Shown here one piece after another: positions 9,759 through 22,927 of a stretch of 64,000 nucleotides of DNA. The notes beneath the pieces were generated by a model. That model did no database searches and had not been told where the DNA came from. It saw nothing but the letters and a program-made list of their open reading frames with translations. This DNA comes from Cyclospora cayetanensis (lineage: Eukaryota; Apicomplexa; Conoidasida; Eucoccidiorida; Eimeriidae). Location: the NCBI RefSeq assembly GCF_002999335.1, contig NW_020312258.1:496001-560000 (forward strand), given 5' to 3'. The position numbers and the translations under genes are program-made. How positions within the stretch are numbered: position 1 is the first letter of the stretch; every line of letters starts with the position of its first letter.

Positions 9759-12700
9759 ATGGCACTCGACAAGGCGCAGTCCTCCCCTCGTGCGCCGACA
9801 CTGCACGGCAAACAGCAACAACAACAGCAACAACAACGACAGCAGCAGCAACAAGTTGGGGGCCCCACCATCCCGGAGCCGCTCAAGTCCCTAATCGAGC
9901 GGGAGAGTCGCCCTGGCTGTTTCTGGGTGCGCCGGATATTCTGTAATGCGAATAAGGTCATTGCCTCTACGGTGTACAGACACCTCGAATCCTCGACGTA
10001 GGGCCATTACAAGAAAACCCTCAGCCCCATCATGAGAAATGCCTCTCTTTTTCTCTACAGGGCCGCCTGACAGTAAATCGTAAGCTTCCGGATGATGCCT
10101 TCGTCTCCTCGAATGATGGGCTTCCTGATGTCATCATCAAAGGTATGGCTCAGCGGTTCCTACGTCTGCTGGTGGCGCGATGAATAACTAGCGGTCCTGC
10201 GGCTGCCCTTCTTCTCGTTGAATTCAACAGCGAGTTTGCGTGTTTCTTGCAGGCCGAAACAACCGCGGACGTGCAATACACGGGGAACTCGTGCAAATCG
10301 AGGCGAGGCTGAGCTGCATGCCCCTGCCGTATCCCCTCAAGGCGTGCTTCCTTTCGAACAGCTGCGGCAGAGACTTCCGCTGGCTCCGGCAATACTTCAC
10401 ACTGCTCACACTGTATCAGCAGCGTAGAAAACGAACCTTGCTGGTCGATGTTGAGCAGTTTCAAAAGACGCAAGACAAGATAACCCGCTGCGTTCTGTCT
10501 CGGTGCTGCCCCTTCCTGCTGCTACTGCAGGTGCTCCCAGAGGATCAGTGGCTTTCTCTAGAATCCTGTGCAGACGCTTCTACTGGCCTCCTGTCGGACG
10601 AGGAAGATGACGCCACCAAACCTGGTAAGCGGCAGGCTGCTGCTCACCAGCTGCTGTTGCTGCGAGGGGCGTTGGGGTGTCTCTCTGCGCACAAAGATGC
10701 GCTAATCACGGGGAGTCGCTGCTACCGAAGATGGCGCTGAGAGACGGGCTGTCTGCAGTCGTGACGGCAGCCGCCACTGCTTTTAGAGGCACTGCTGCGG
10801 CATCTAGTCTTAGAGAGATCTGTCTGCACGCCCCTCGAATCGTCTTCCCTGCTGCTGCTGTATCTCCCACTGCAGGCATTACACGGAGGCGCACTGGCCG
10901 TGTGGTGGCAGTCGCAGCGGAGTATCTGTCACCAAAGGACAAGGCACTGCTGTTGCTGGCATTGAGGCAAGGTGCAGCAGCAAGCCCTGATGCACAGACG
11001 CAGGAGAAGAAAGAAGACCAACAACAGCAACAGCAGCAGCAGCAGATGATTCAGCAGCAAGAAGAGCGCCTTGTCGAAAAAATGGGAAGCCTCAGAGCTC
11101 ACAGACAATTTGTTTGTCGCCTTCGGAGGAACACGGGGGCAAGCTGCCACGCCTAATGTTGCTGTTTCGCTTCCTCCTTGCTAGCCATTCGTGCTCCAGC
11201 TTGTACTGCTCTCGCTGAGTGGCAGAAAAACGAGGCTGTCTTGTACCTGCCTTGTATGCGTATATGGGTATATGTGTGTGTTTCTGTGTTTGTGTGTTTT
11301 TGTATGTGTATTGGTGTATGTATGTATCTGTCTGTGTATTTGTGTATGTATGTATCTGTATGTGTATTTGTGTATGTATGTATCTGTATGTGTATTTGTG
11401 TATGTATGTATCTGTATGTGTATTGGTGTATGTATGTATCTGTATGTGTATTGGTGTATGTATGTATCTGTATGTTTATCTGTATGGGCGTGTGCGTATC
11501 TCTCTATCTGCATGTGTTTGTTTATGTGTTTGTGTTTTTGTGTATGTCTGTACAATATATGCATATATATATGTGTGTATGTCTGTACAATGCATTCATA
11601 TATACATATGCATATATGTATGCACATATGTATGCGCATATGTGTGCATGCATGCATGTATGTATGTATGTTTCTCTGTGTGGGGATGTACCTCTGTGTT
11701 GTCTTTGCTGCAGAGAGGCGCAGCGGAGGGCTATGTTCGTGCTGAGCCAATCGGTGAGGAGGCATGCATTGAATTTTCGTGTTTATTGCCCACTCCTTCT
11801 GCTCGTATTTTTCCCTCGTTTCAAGATATCTTGCATGCTTTCTTTCTGCTGCTGGCTCATGCTTGCGCGTTAGAAGCCAACAACACCCTGCATCATGCAT
11901 TCCCTCCATGCGTCACACCCCATGCATACCTCCCCAACAGTTCCCCATTTACCGTAATTTTACTTGCGCGCCTGGTAGTCTTGCATTTGAACGCGTGTGC
12001 TCCTCCCTTCCTTCTTTCCCTCCCTTCATAACGAAGAGGCTTTTAGCGATTGAATTTCGATTCACTGAGGCATGCGCCTATGCGTCTGCCAGACCGCTGC
12101 AAGCCGTGGGTATTGGTGCCTCGTGAGGAGGCAGAGAAATGGATCGACAACGCAGCGCTTGACAGCTGCGCCTCCCTCTTCATCATAAATGTAGTCTACT
12201 GGGGGCCTTTTCAGCCTCTCCCCAAAGGTGTGCAAAGAGAAAAGAATCCCTGCCTTCTAGCTTCGCATGCAACTTCTGCGCATGCTCGCCACTGCTCGCG
12301 CGCAGAGATCCTGAGGGTGCAGCTGCTGTGCGTGAGTGGACTGCGCTGTTTGCTGTTTTCGTTGCTGGCGTTGTTTCGACGATCTCGCTTTCCTGCAGGC
12401 GAGATACTAGGTCTCGTGGGAAACAGCGGAGAGCTGGAAACAGAGCTGAAGGTGCGTCCAAGCGGCTGCAGACGGAAGCTGCCTGTCGGCAGATAGCGGC
12501 GTTTCTAAGAAAGGGGGGAGAAAGGAGCGCTTCAGCGAGATTATTATCGGGGAAAGGGGAAATCTGCTTTTGCGCGCAGTGTGTGCTGATTGCGGAGGAC
12601 CTATTGGGGCATGCACAGGCACAGTCCTCAGAGGCAGAGGCAGAAGCCGCTGCCGTGGTAGCTGCAACAAAACATTCCTTGGGTATGCTGTATGCTGCTG

Positions 12701-15700
12701 CTTTTGCTGCTGCTGCGAAGACAACGACAACGATGCGCCTCATGGGGTGATACATGCTGCTGCTAAAAAGACAGCGCCAACGATGCACCATCTGCTGCTG
12801 CGAAGACAACGGCAACAATGCACACCATCTATTGCTGTTGTTGCTGCTCCGACTGCTCTGAATGCTCTTTGAGCACGCAAGAAATAATAGAGGCCGGTGT
12901 TTGCGTGGTCACTTTATATGCGCAGACGAGGAAATCCTTCGACGGGTTGATCTAAGAGGTCTGGCACTCTACGATTTCGCATTTGTTTTTCTATGCCTGC
13001 CCCGGGAAACAGCCTTACAGCGCGCTGTATGTACATGTGTGTATGTGTGCATTTGTTACGAAACGGATGCTACGGATATATACCTCTATCTCTTTCTTTC
13101 TCGGTATTTCTTTCTCTCTGTATTTCTATGCATTAGGGCACATTCTCATGCCCCTCTTTGTGTGGGCTTGGTGAATTTACTACGTGTGCCTTGTTTTGGA
13201 TGTCTTGTCTGCGAAATATTTTTGCGGTGCTGTTCGCGACTGCTCCTGTTTGCGTTGCTGCTGCAGGCGTGCGTCGTGTATTTACGATTGATCCACCCTC
13301 TGCGCGTGATCTAGACGACGCCGTCCACATCCATCGCGTGGTGCACGCAGACGGGTGCCCCCTGGCAACTGGACTAGAGGAGTATGAAGTGGGGATTCAC
13401 ATTGCAGACGTCTCGCATTTTATCGCACAAGATGGAGAAATGGATAAGGAGGCAAAGACGCGCTGTGCCACTCTGTACGGACCGATGAAAGCTGTATATA
13501 AATAAATATGCATAGAGAGAGAGAGAGCTTTGCCTATAAAATTCAAAATATAGCTTTGCTTGCCTATGAAGTTCAAAAAAAACGTCGTTTACGTTTTCTG
13601 TGGTTGGCATCTGCCTCTCAAATCACGCCCTAACAGCCCTTCCCCTGCTCCGCATTTTCTGAGTTTCCCCACCTCTTTGCGCTTCTCCCCTCGCCGCATG
13701 CATTCTCGATCTTATTCTGTCTGTCTGTGTTTCTGTACGGTGACTCTTTCTGCTCCTCTCTGCTGCACTGAGCGCATCGCCTCTGACTGGCGTTGCCCCT
13801 CCTTACGCTTTCACCTCCCTACAGAGCTTCCTGGCAGTGCGCTGTGCAATGTTCTCTCTGTCTCTCTGTGAGTCTCTCTGTGTGGTGTCTCTCTCCCGCT
13901 CTCTCTCTGTCTCTCTCTTTCGCATACGCGAGCACTTTCTCTGCGTAATTCGAAGTTTCTGCTTGTCTCTCTGCGCCGCCTTCTTTCGAAAAAGAATTAT
14001 TCCCACCGCAACGGCCGTGATGCGCGTGGCGTCTGGGCTGCCTGTCTTTATGGCTGTGTGTTTTTGACACGACGCAGCTATCTGCCCCACATGTGCTACC
14101 CTATGCTGCCTCGAGCCCTCGCCGACAATGTTTGCAGGTGTTTAAAATTGCATGTTCTACCTCTACGTCCTAGCCACCAGTCTCCACAGCCAGTCCCCTT
14201 TTCCCCCCAATCCTGAGCAGTTTAGGGCTGTCAAATCGTCACACACATACATACATACACACACACACACAATGATCCATGGGAACACAGAGGAAAGCCA
14301 TGATTTTTTGCGTAAAAAGAGACATCATTTTTGAGCTCCTGCGATGCATTTGCACAGTCTGCATCCGGGAGGCCCCAAGTTGACGTTTTCTGTCATTGCG
14401 CGATTCTTCGCGGATGGCACTCCTAACAAACGCTTTTGCCCATATTTTTTCAAGTCTGTGAGTCTTCGTGAATAAATTATAAAAAGCCTTTTTTCTGACG
14501 TGGGGACTGCACCTGAATACACATGGCGTCACGCTACCCTGCTGCATCAGACAAGACACGTCGGAGCAGTCGTCGCCTTGTTCATGGTGGGCAGCCGTCT
14601 GCCTGCGCTGCTTCCAAGGCTGTGCATTTACAGCCTACTCCCTTTGCTCCTCGCGTTGCTGTGCAGGTAATTGAGTCCTGCTGTCGCTTTTCATACGACG
14701 AGGTAAGAAGGAATTTTTAATTTTTTTCGTTTTCTTCTCCGGAGGCGTGGACACTGAGCTGTGCAGCTGGTGGTAGTAGACTAGCAGCAGCCCGTCTTCT
14801 CCTTCTTTTCCTAGATCGACGCATGCGTCGTCTGCGCCCTTCTCGTGCTGCAGCTGTCTTGCTTTTTGCCGCTGCTCGCTGCTCTGTTTAAGGCGACAGC
14901 CTGTCCTGCATGCGACTAATACGCTACTCCCATGACTGTATGTATGTGCTTGCCCCTTCCCTCCCCCCGTATCGCTCTTCCTCACTGCAGGTGCAAGAGC
15001 TCATTGACGGAAACGAAATTGCGGAGCAGCAGCAGCCGACAGTGGCGCCAGAGATCAAAGGAACGGCCTCATGGGGAAACACAATCCTGCGGTGTAGCTG
15101 CTGCACAGGCAAGACTAACCGCAGCAAGCAGCAGCAACAAGACGAAGAGCAGCTCCAAGGGACGTGGGAGGAACACGCGGCAGCAGACACTTGGGGAGAC
15201 TCGCTCAAGAGATCTGCCGATGCAGATTTCGACGCACTTCCAAACAGCAGTCCTGCTCACCACGAGCAGCAGAAGCAGCAGCAGCAAAGGCCACAGCTGT
15301 GGGGAAGCTGCTGCTGCTGCGAGAGGCGGGCAATGCAAGACGCCAGTGAAGCGTTTACACTGCCGTGCACCACACAGACTTGGGATACCCTTGTTGCTGA
15401 CTTAAGACTCCTCGACAGGCTCACCGCTAACATGAGAAGCAAGCGCTTCAAGGTTCGGAGTAGGCTAGGGTGTATTAGGGCATTTAGCTTGGTCCGTGAC
15501 GCTGCTGACGATCGCAGCGGCTTGCGACACACTGCTTGAGGAGTTGACAGGGGGCTAGTTCTCGAATTTCCGAGCAGCGCAGCGCGGGATTTGGCGCAAC
15601 ACTTGTTTTCATCAGGCGGGTGTTTTAGCAGTCTCTGCGCATGCGTTTGCTATACCGCTTCTAAGGCCTCATTGGCACGATGTTGAAGCGGTTTGGGGTG

Positions 15701-18700
15701 TCCCTACCGCTGCTGCTGGTGAATTTTTTTTTCTCTCTCTCTCTCGGTGCTGCTTCTTGCGCAATACCTATCGACAAGGCTACATTTGTTTATTTGTTTG
15801 TACTCAGGATTCCTCACCGTTTGAAGTCCACAGTGCAGAGTTGCGCTTTTCTTTCGACGCGCTGCAAAGGCCTATGGGCTGGGAACTTGAAACTGTGCGG
15901 CACGATTTGATATGCTTCTGCCTGTTCTGGCTCTTGATTGCTGCCTTCCTCGCCAGAACGTATTTGCTGCCTGTCCAGTACTGCAGGTGCCTCTGCCTGG
16001 ATTCCATAGACTCTCCCACGCGCGTTCCGGCGTGACTCGGAAGATGGGTGGGGCCTGTGCATGGTTTGCATGCAGCAATCTCGCTCGCATCAAATGATTG
16101 AGGAAATGATGCTGCTCGCCAACAGGCTCGTCGCACGTCACCTCCGCCGCAGCAGATTCCACGGTAGGATGCAGGATAAACACTGCTCAAGGGGAAGCCC
16201 TCATGGCGATCACTGCAGAAGCATCCTGGCAACATAAGTCGGGGGGTAGTTGTGTGGCATGCAGTCAAGCACACGTCTGTACCACCAGTCTACCTGGCCT
16301 TCAAGGCCTTTTCGTGTTTCCTGCGATCGTGGATCCGAGACTGATTGCAGATTCAGCAGTCATGCGGACTCACCCTCCATTCAAACAGGACGAACGCCTA
16401 AGTTCTTTCATCAAGTCGCTCAAGTAAGCATGATCTGCATCTTACACGCGTGCTGCTTGCCGCTGCGTATCCTCTATTGCGCTTTTATTCTTTCGAGTGT
16501 GTGTCTGCTACATATGTTGAAGACGTCTGGATTCTTGCAAAACGCATGAAGAATCCAGCGGAAAACCGGCTTTGCACAGTTGTTTTGTGTGGATGCTTCT
16601 GCATGTGCATACAGTGTATTATGGGGGGTTCGGGGAGACGACAATCTCTTCTGGATTCTTTCGAATGTGTGTCTACTACACCTGCATCTTCTGGCCGCTG
16701 TGCTGTCGAAGTCGGGCTGGTGTTTGTGCCTGTGTGCGCACAATATATACGTACATATATGAATATATCGTATATGATAATGCACCAAAGTTTGTATTTA
16801 TGCTTACTCATCTCCATGCCGTAGATCACTGCGAGCGCGCACTGCAAATACATGCCTGGCTGTCAATGGCTGGACTTTCTAAGGTCTGCAAAAGCCTCTA
16901 AGCACAGCCTCATGTGTATATATATATATATATATGTGTATGTGTGATTGTCGTTGACGCTGTCACCCCAAGCTCCGTGTGGCGATGGGGAGCTACACTC
17001 CTTTGTGAATTTCCGTATGAGCCTTATCTGTCTGTACACTCAGGCATGTACAAACGGGTATACGCTTGTGCTGTATCTCGATTCTTGTGCCGCTGCGTTT
17101 CCGGAGTGCTTGCTCTTGCAGATGTGTGCCTGTTTCGGGAGGCTTCTGAGGCCTCCCTGTGTGTGGCTGAAAGCAACCGATATCACCGTTTGTAGCTGCT
17201 CTCTATGAGTGTTTGTGTGTGTTTGCCTGTGTGTGTGTGTCTTTCTTTGTTTGTTTCGACGCACATAGGCACTTGGGTGTGCCCTTGAGCTTCACGTCCT
17301 CTGCCGCAGCTCGGCAAACCCTGCAGAGGATTCGACAGGCTCATGGGGAGGCGGCTGTGGTAGCCGTGGAAGCTCAGCTCAGAGCTTTCCTCGCTCTTGC
17401 CAAGTACAGAACCGCGAGTTCCTTGGGAGCCAACGAAAAGTGCCACTTTGCCCTAGATTTCATGGACTACACACACTTCACATCCCCCATCAGGTGAGAC
17501 AGACGGACAGGAAGAAGGGAAATGCCGCATGCAGACTCGTGTAGTAGGCAAGCAGGGAGGCAGCTAGTTGAGCGTCTTGACACAGATACTTGAGTGACAG
17601 GTCCAGAGACGAGCAAAACGTGGTACTCAGCGAGCCTGCGTGGTATATATTAAGGTTGCTTCGCACCTAGGTGAGCCTGCCACGCCAATCCGCAAACTGC
17701 CTCTCTACATTCCTGCATGTCAACTGCGCTATGCGCCCTTCGGGGCATGTACTTATTTCAGGAGGTATCCGGACTTGATGGTGCATCGGTGCCTTGCAGC
17801 ACTCATCAACGGCGATCCAAAGCCTCCCTTGACGCCAGTGAGTCTTGCTGTACATTTCTCTATTTCGCCTGCCCATGTCTGTCTCCCCAAGTACTTCTCG
17901 CTTTTCCGATGCACTCTAGTACGCAGTCTTGTTTTGGCATGGCCCTTGTGTGGTGAGTACACCCTGCGCCTCTTCTTTTCGCCGCCTTCTTTTTCCTCGA
18001 GACAAACCGATGTAGAAGCGGCACTGGGGTGCACTGCATTCCGGAAAGCGGGTCCTAAAGTCTTGGCATGCATGCCAAGCGGGAGTGTAGTCTAAGAGGA
18101 TGCAGTGTCTCTGTTTTCTCGCTCGCGCTCTCTCTTTCTCTGTAGCATGCGCTGACAGACCGTTGAGTTTTGCTGTGGACCCTGTCACCTAGAGCTTTTT
18201 GACGTTACTGCTCCTTTGCCTCGACAGGAAGCCGTTGAAGAAATCTGCAACGCCTGCAATGATGTTAACAAGCACATGCGGGAAGCTGACAAGGCCTGCA
18301 GCTTGGTAGGTGCTCGGGGCGTAAAAAGTTCGGCAGTTGCAGCCATCAGGATTGGTGTTTTTTGAGGCCAGAGGCTGCCGAGGGGAGTGGTGTACAGCAG
18401 ACACGTGGCTCGAGACACACGATTCAAGGGCTTAGAGTTCTGAATTGAGGATTCGTGGTGTGTCGTGGGCTGCAGGCAATGCTGAACATTTACCTCTGCC
18501 AACGCAAGGAACTGTTTCCGACAATCGGTAGGCAGCGATACACCTTACAAAGCCAATGAGCAGCAAGCGTGTGTGGCGCAAATCCCCTTTGATAATTCGC
18601 CCAAATGCGTCATTTTAGCTATGCCTGCATGCGCAACTGAGTGCCATACCTCTACATGCATGCAAATCACGCCACAGGTAGTGGCACCCTGTGCATCAAC

Positions 18701-20666
18701 TAGGTGCAACTCTGGCTGTGTGCTGAATGGCGGTAAAGACCCAAGGCCTTTACATACGCGGCTGTCCCTTATGGAAAATCTTTGACTCCTCTTGCTGTTA
18801 GCATCGATATGCAGACGTAGCGAGGGGTTATTCGTCCTTTTGGCAGCTATGGGGATGAGTCTGCACGTACCGCTGCTGTGTTTGCCCTTGACCTGCCGCA
18901 GGGATCGTGCTCACACTCAAAAAGAGCTCTATGGCTGTCTTTCTGCCGGAGATTGACGCAGAAAATGTGCGTTAATGTGCTTTGGATTAGGATCGCGGAT
19001 CCAAACTTTGTCTCTTTTGCTAGCTTTCCGTAACTATCGCTACTGCCACCGATACCCTCTCACCAAATTCGACACAACTGCATTTATATCTCTTTCTAGG
19101 TCTTCGTTTGGCGCGACAAGGAGAAAGCAGTCTTTTGCGTGCATTCAGCCGGCATGTGGACCGATTCTCTCGTTGTGTGCTTGTCTGTGCCAGTCTATGC
19201 ACCCTTGACCTCCAGCAAAAGTGAACTAAAATTCTCTTGCCTCTACTGCGGCCTTACCTGCGTGTTTTTTCGTTGGTGTAAAGCCACCTTTTTTTGCCTG
19301 TTTTTTGTCATCGCGGACTCCAGTGCGTATGGTTTCCCTTCTCTGGATTGCTGTGCCCTTTGCAGAAAGTGTACTTTAGAGGAATCGACTCTAAAAGAAT
19401 TCCCGACACGCTGCGAGTAAGCAGGGGATCGAGGTGCAGCGGCATTTGTTTTAAGTGTTTGCCATACACGCATGCATGTATCAGCCATCTTGTAGATCAT
19501 GTTGAGGTCTGCTTAGGAGCGGATCAACGCATTTTGTAGAGCCCTTGCGGTTTGTACATGGAAAAATGCATGCGTACTGTGGAATACATCTCCTTGTACA
19601 AATGCGCTGCCTATTCCTTTCTATGCATGCCACATTCTATCTCCACATGCCTACGGCACATTGGGTGTAACACGGTTCCGCCTGCTTTCCATTCATTGTC
19701 TATTGCAGCGAGAACTTCTCCAGCCGCAAGGGATGCAGAATAGTGATTTAGAGGTAAAATCAATGAACATGTGTTAAGAGGGGTCTGTCCTGAATGCAGA
19801 CCCATTTAGCAGCCTTTAGCAGGTTTCCTGACGCGAAAGCACATGTGTATCCCTGATATGCCCTACGTCTTGGGTTATTAGGTATAGAAGACACGGTTAC
19901 AGACCAAATGCATACTTTGGTGCATTTTTTCTCTCTCCATCATAACAAGTCACAAGGTGTATAGAGCATTTTGCGTATGCTCTAGCATGTATGCCTCTTT
20001 TCAGCGCACGTGTTTAGACACTTCCAATAGAAGAAAAAATCCTTTTTCCCATGGTCGTGCTTGCACTGCCTCGAAATGCTGCCTTTCAGGCCACCTTTGT
20101 ATGGCCACCTCAGCCGGATTGCCCAGAAATTACCCAGACCGTTGTGGTGAGACTCGTGCAACAGTTTGTGGTGTATGCACATATGCATAACGCTCACAGA
20201 TTTGGTTTCGTTGCAGGATTTGGGGGGCGGGACTGTTTTTTGTGTGCATATGTGAGTTTATACAATGCTACGAGTTCAAAGGGGCGGACAGGTGTACTCA
20301 GTTTCATATCACATGGCTGTTTGTGCATATTTGCGCGTAGACATGTTTACCTGAGCATAGAAGCACCAAACTGTGTACATCGAGATGCGCACACTAACGA
20401 AATGAACACACATGCATGCACTCATGTAATCATACAGACCGTGTAACAAGTGTCCACCCATTCATACGACATGAAGCCTAGGCGCTCTGTTGCTTCTTTT
20501 CTGCTGCTTGCAGATAAATGAAGTAGTGCCTCTGCTGCTAGTCCCTCTGGCGGAGATTCCCGCCACATTCGGTGCCGTTTTGATCCACCCCAAATCCCTG
20601 CAGGCGACTGAGCTGCTTGCTAAGGCTGCCGCCAGTGAGATAGACACCATGCGTGCATACACCTGA
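9759..20666 (+). CDS. DIS3L2: DIS3L2-like 3'-5' exoribonuclease (RNase II/RNB family), more than 20 exons
   Basis: Degrades RNA from the 3' end; metazoan DIS3L2 is cytoplasmic and acts on uridylated RNA, and the role here is inferred from homology. No PIN domain is visible, which favours DIS3L2 over DIS3/RRP44. In order: a Gln-rich N-terminus; a cold-shock-like part (GRLTVNRKLPDDAFV, DVIIKG, NRGRAIHGELVQIE, VLPEDQW); a second one (GRVVAVAA, LFIINVVYW, GEILGLVGNSGELETEL); the RNB core with VFTIDPPSARDLDDAV (all acidic ligands kept), VGIHIADVSHF, YPMLPRALADNVC, IEEMMLLANR and YTHFTSPIRRYPDLMVHR; then a C-terminal S1-like part. Placed exons: 9759-9971, 10061-10142, 10253-10624, 10876-about 11100, 12047-12227, 12399-12451, 12926-12958, 13267-13474, 14078-14137, 14358-14457, 14667-14702, 14991-15452, 15808-15894, 16076-16163, 16351-16423, 17269-17493, 17762-17837, 18228-18305, 18476-18527, 18902-18966, 19366-19416, 19709-19753, 20090-20146, 20514-20666. 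Phases agree from 12926 onward. The ends near 11100 and an exon between 12452 and 12925 are unresolved. Confidence 0.93.
11265..11690. repeat. TGTATGTATC/TGTGTATT minisatellite in a DIS3L2-like intron
   Basis: Imperfect array of TGTATTTGTGTATGTATGTATC units grading into TGCATATATG and TGCATGCATG. It lies between the second cold-shock-like exon (from 10876) and the exon at 12047, so it is intronic. The long open frames across it on both strands (Tyr/Val/Cys or His/Thr/Ile-rich) are by-products. Confidence 0.85.
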
Positions 20667-22927
20667 ATCCCAGAGGACGTGTAGACCTGGGAATGCGTCG
20701 ATCACCCTTTGTTCCATCTAAAATCTATCTCTACCTTTTGCCCATAACAGTGTGCATACATGCATGCGTGGCTGTGCACTGAGCCACCCGGGCGGATATA
20801 CACTCAGTTGCGTTTCTTCCTGTGCATATACAGAAACACGTATGCATACATGTAGTTACAGGAAATATGTGCTCGTGTGCATGAATGGAAGAAGCTTTAA
20901 TTTGCAACAGCTGTGACGTTCGTGTGTGCGCAGTCATGGACAAATTCCTCGCATAGCCTCGGCCCTAAACATGAAATTGGCTGGTTCAGGGCTCCAGTGT
21001 GCAAAGCCCGTCCCAGGGTTGCTGCGATGTCCTGGTGTAGCTGGATTGCTTCTCCCCTACAAATTATCAAATACTTAGTTTTTTCCTTGGAAAACAGACG
21101 TAGGCTTGTGTGTGATGAAAAACGCGCAGTGGCTTGGTGTGGCACATGTCTAGCCGCATGCGTGTATAGGTGCACGCTTGCCTGTGCATATGTACCTAAA
21201 AGTGCACATACACTTAAACCTACCTAGGTACATGGTACAGACGAATCTGTGGTTGCCCCCCACTGCATGCAGTCTATATAGGCATATGCGGGCGGCTGCC
21301 AATTCACATATACCCCGCATCAACAAAAAATGAGCTCACATACAGCAGAAGAATACATCTGTATGTACATGCACATGCATTAATGCATATTCATACACCT
21401 TCGGTGTTTACATACTCGTGAACCATTTGTGCAGACACAATTTTTGTGCATGCATGCTTGTATACTGCTGTAACTTTTGCTTGTCTGTTCCCCTATATAT
21501 TATAATTACAACGAAACTTGCCCTAACACACAGCGTGTATGTTGCAATATGCATAGACGTTCTGTGCTCGAGTTACGGACGAAGGGGAGGAGTGAAGAAC
21601 GTAGTCGTCTAGTCTCTCTCTGCGGACACAGAGTCCCCTTTTTGATTAAAACATTTTTAGAAACTAAATGCTTTTCAAACCTAGGTTGATCTGTGTAATG
21701 CATATGTGGCAAATTTTGACAATTTATGTGTTTTCTTGCACTCGGAGAAAGCCAAAGCCCAGGTTGGCCGCTACCCGTTCCCCAGTGCATAGCCATCCAG
21801 TCCCGAGGTCCTCGAGGGCCCCCAGAGTTCCTTCAATCTGTGTTGCATACGCATGTAGGTAGGTGCATGTGACACGTGTAGGGGTGCAATTATTCCTAGA
21901 TGGCAATGCTTGTGGATATGTGCCCGTTCCATATAGATATGTACACCTCATGCATGCATTTAGACGTTCAAATACGTTTTACACAGAGCCTCTACAGTTC
22001 ATGTCTTCCACATCCGTAATAGCTGAAAGATAGGCACGGCGTCCTTGCGATGATATTTCGGTCAACCTACCTAGGAGGACACTAGGGCAGATGCGATCCG
22101 GTGGTCGCATCCCTGTTTAGCATGAATGTACTGTGCGAATGCATCAACGCAGGGGCATATACATGTATCTAACATAACACCCAGTTGTCATGTACTCACA
22201 TGTAATGTACATGCCTACACAAAGCACACTTGGTCCACACTTTCTACATCAAAAACATCTCAGAGAGGCCCCCCACAGCCAGACCGCATACCCGCGGTCA
22301 GACATGAACATCCTAGTATTTGCCTTTAAAATATAACTACCTGTCTGTACACTTCGAAATAGGGTAACTAACCCAGCCAAATACAGGACTCGAGCCATGA
22401 GTCGACAAGTGCACAAGCGCCACGGCTGTTTCCTTGTGGAACATAAACATAAGCGTCTGTACCCATACTCATGCGCGTATATACGGAGTCACACGTGTTT
22501 GGTCCCAACAAAACATGTAAATAGTGTACAGGTATGCGCATATGCAAACATATAAATTCTTCCCCATATCAACACACTGTTCTGTACTTCATAAACAGCC
22601 ATCCATGAGCGCACGTAGGCCAATATCAATCCCTAATTTCCAGAGGCGCATGTTCTGCAGAGGAACAGATGCGCCTGATTTCAAGCCCACATAAGATAAT
22701 CATGAGGAAATGCAACAGCAAGCGCACAAGATACTGGGGTCCTCTACGCTGATGAAAGCCCACATGTTCCCTTTGAAGAATCTCCTTCCGAAGCGCGGTG
22801 GAGTTCCTTTGCCATGTTCCATGTATTATTCTAGCCAGTAAGGCAACACAGGGCCCCTGCGTCATGTTGCCTCTGGATAGTTCAACTTGTGTCTCGTCTA
22901 GTTTCGGCGACTATACAGGCGTTGCCT
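20667..22927. other. Intergenic stretch between convergent genes
   Basis: 2.3 kb between the end of the DIS3L2-like gene and the end of the minus-strand transporter. It is rich in TGCATGCA/GTGTGCATA-type words. No frame longer than about 100 residues and no domain, tRNA or rRNA was recognised. The 3' untranslated regions of both neighbours should lie here. Confidence 0.6.

Noticed and set aside
11178..12031. Long Tyr/Val/Cys-rich (plus) and His/Thr/Ile-rich (minus) frames of 240-270 residues
   Set aside because: They follow the TGTATG minisatellite and lie within an intron of the DIS3L2-like gene; no domain and repeat-driven composition.
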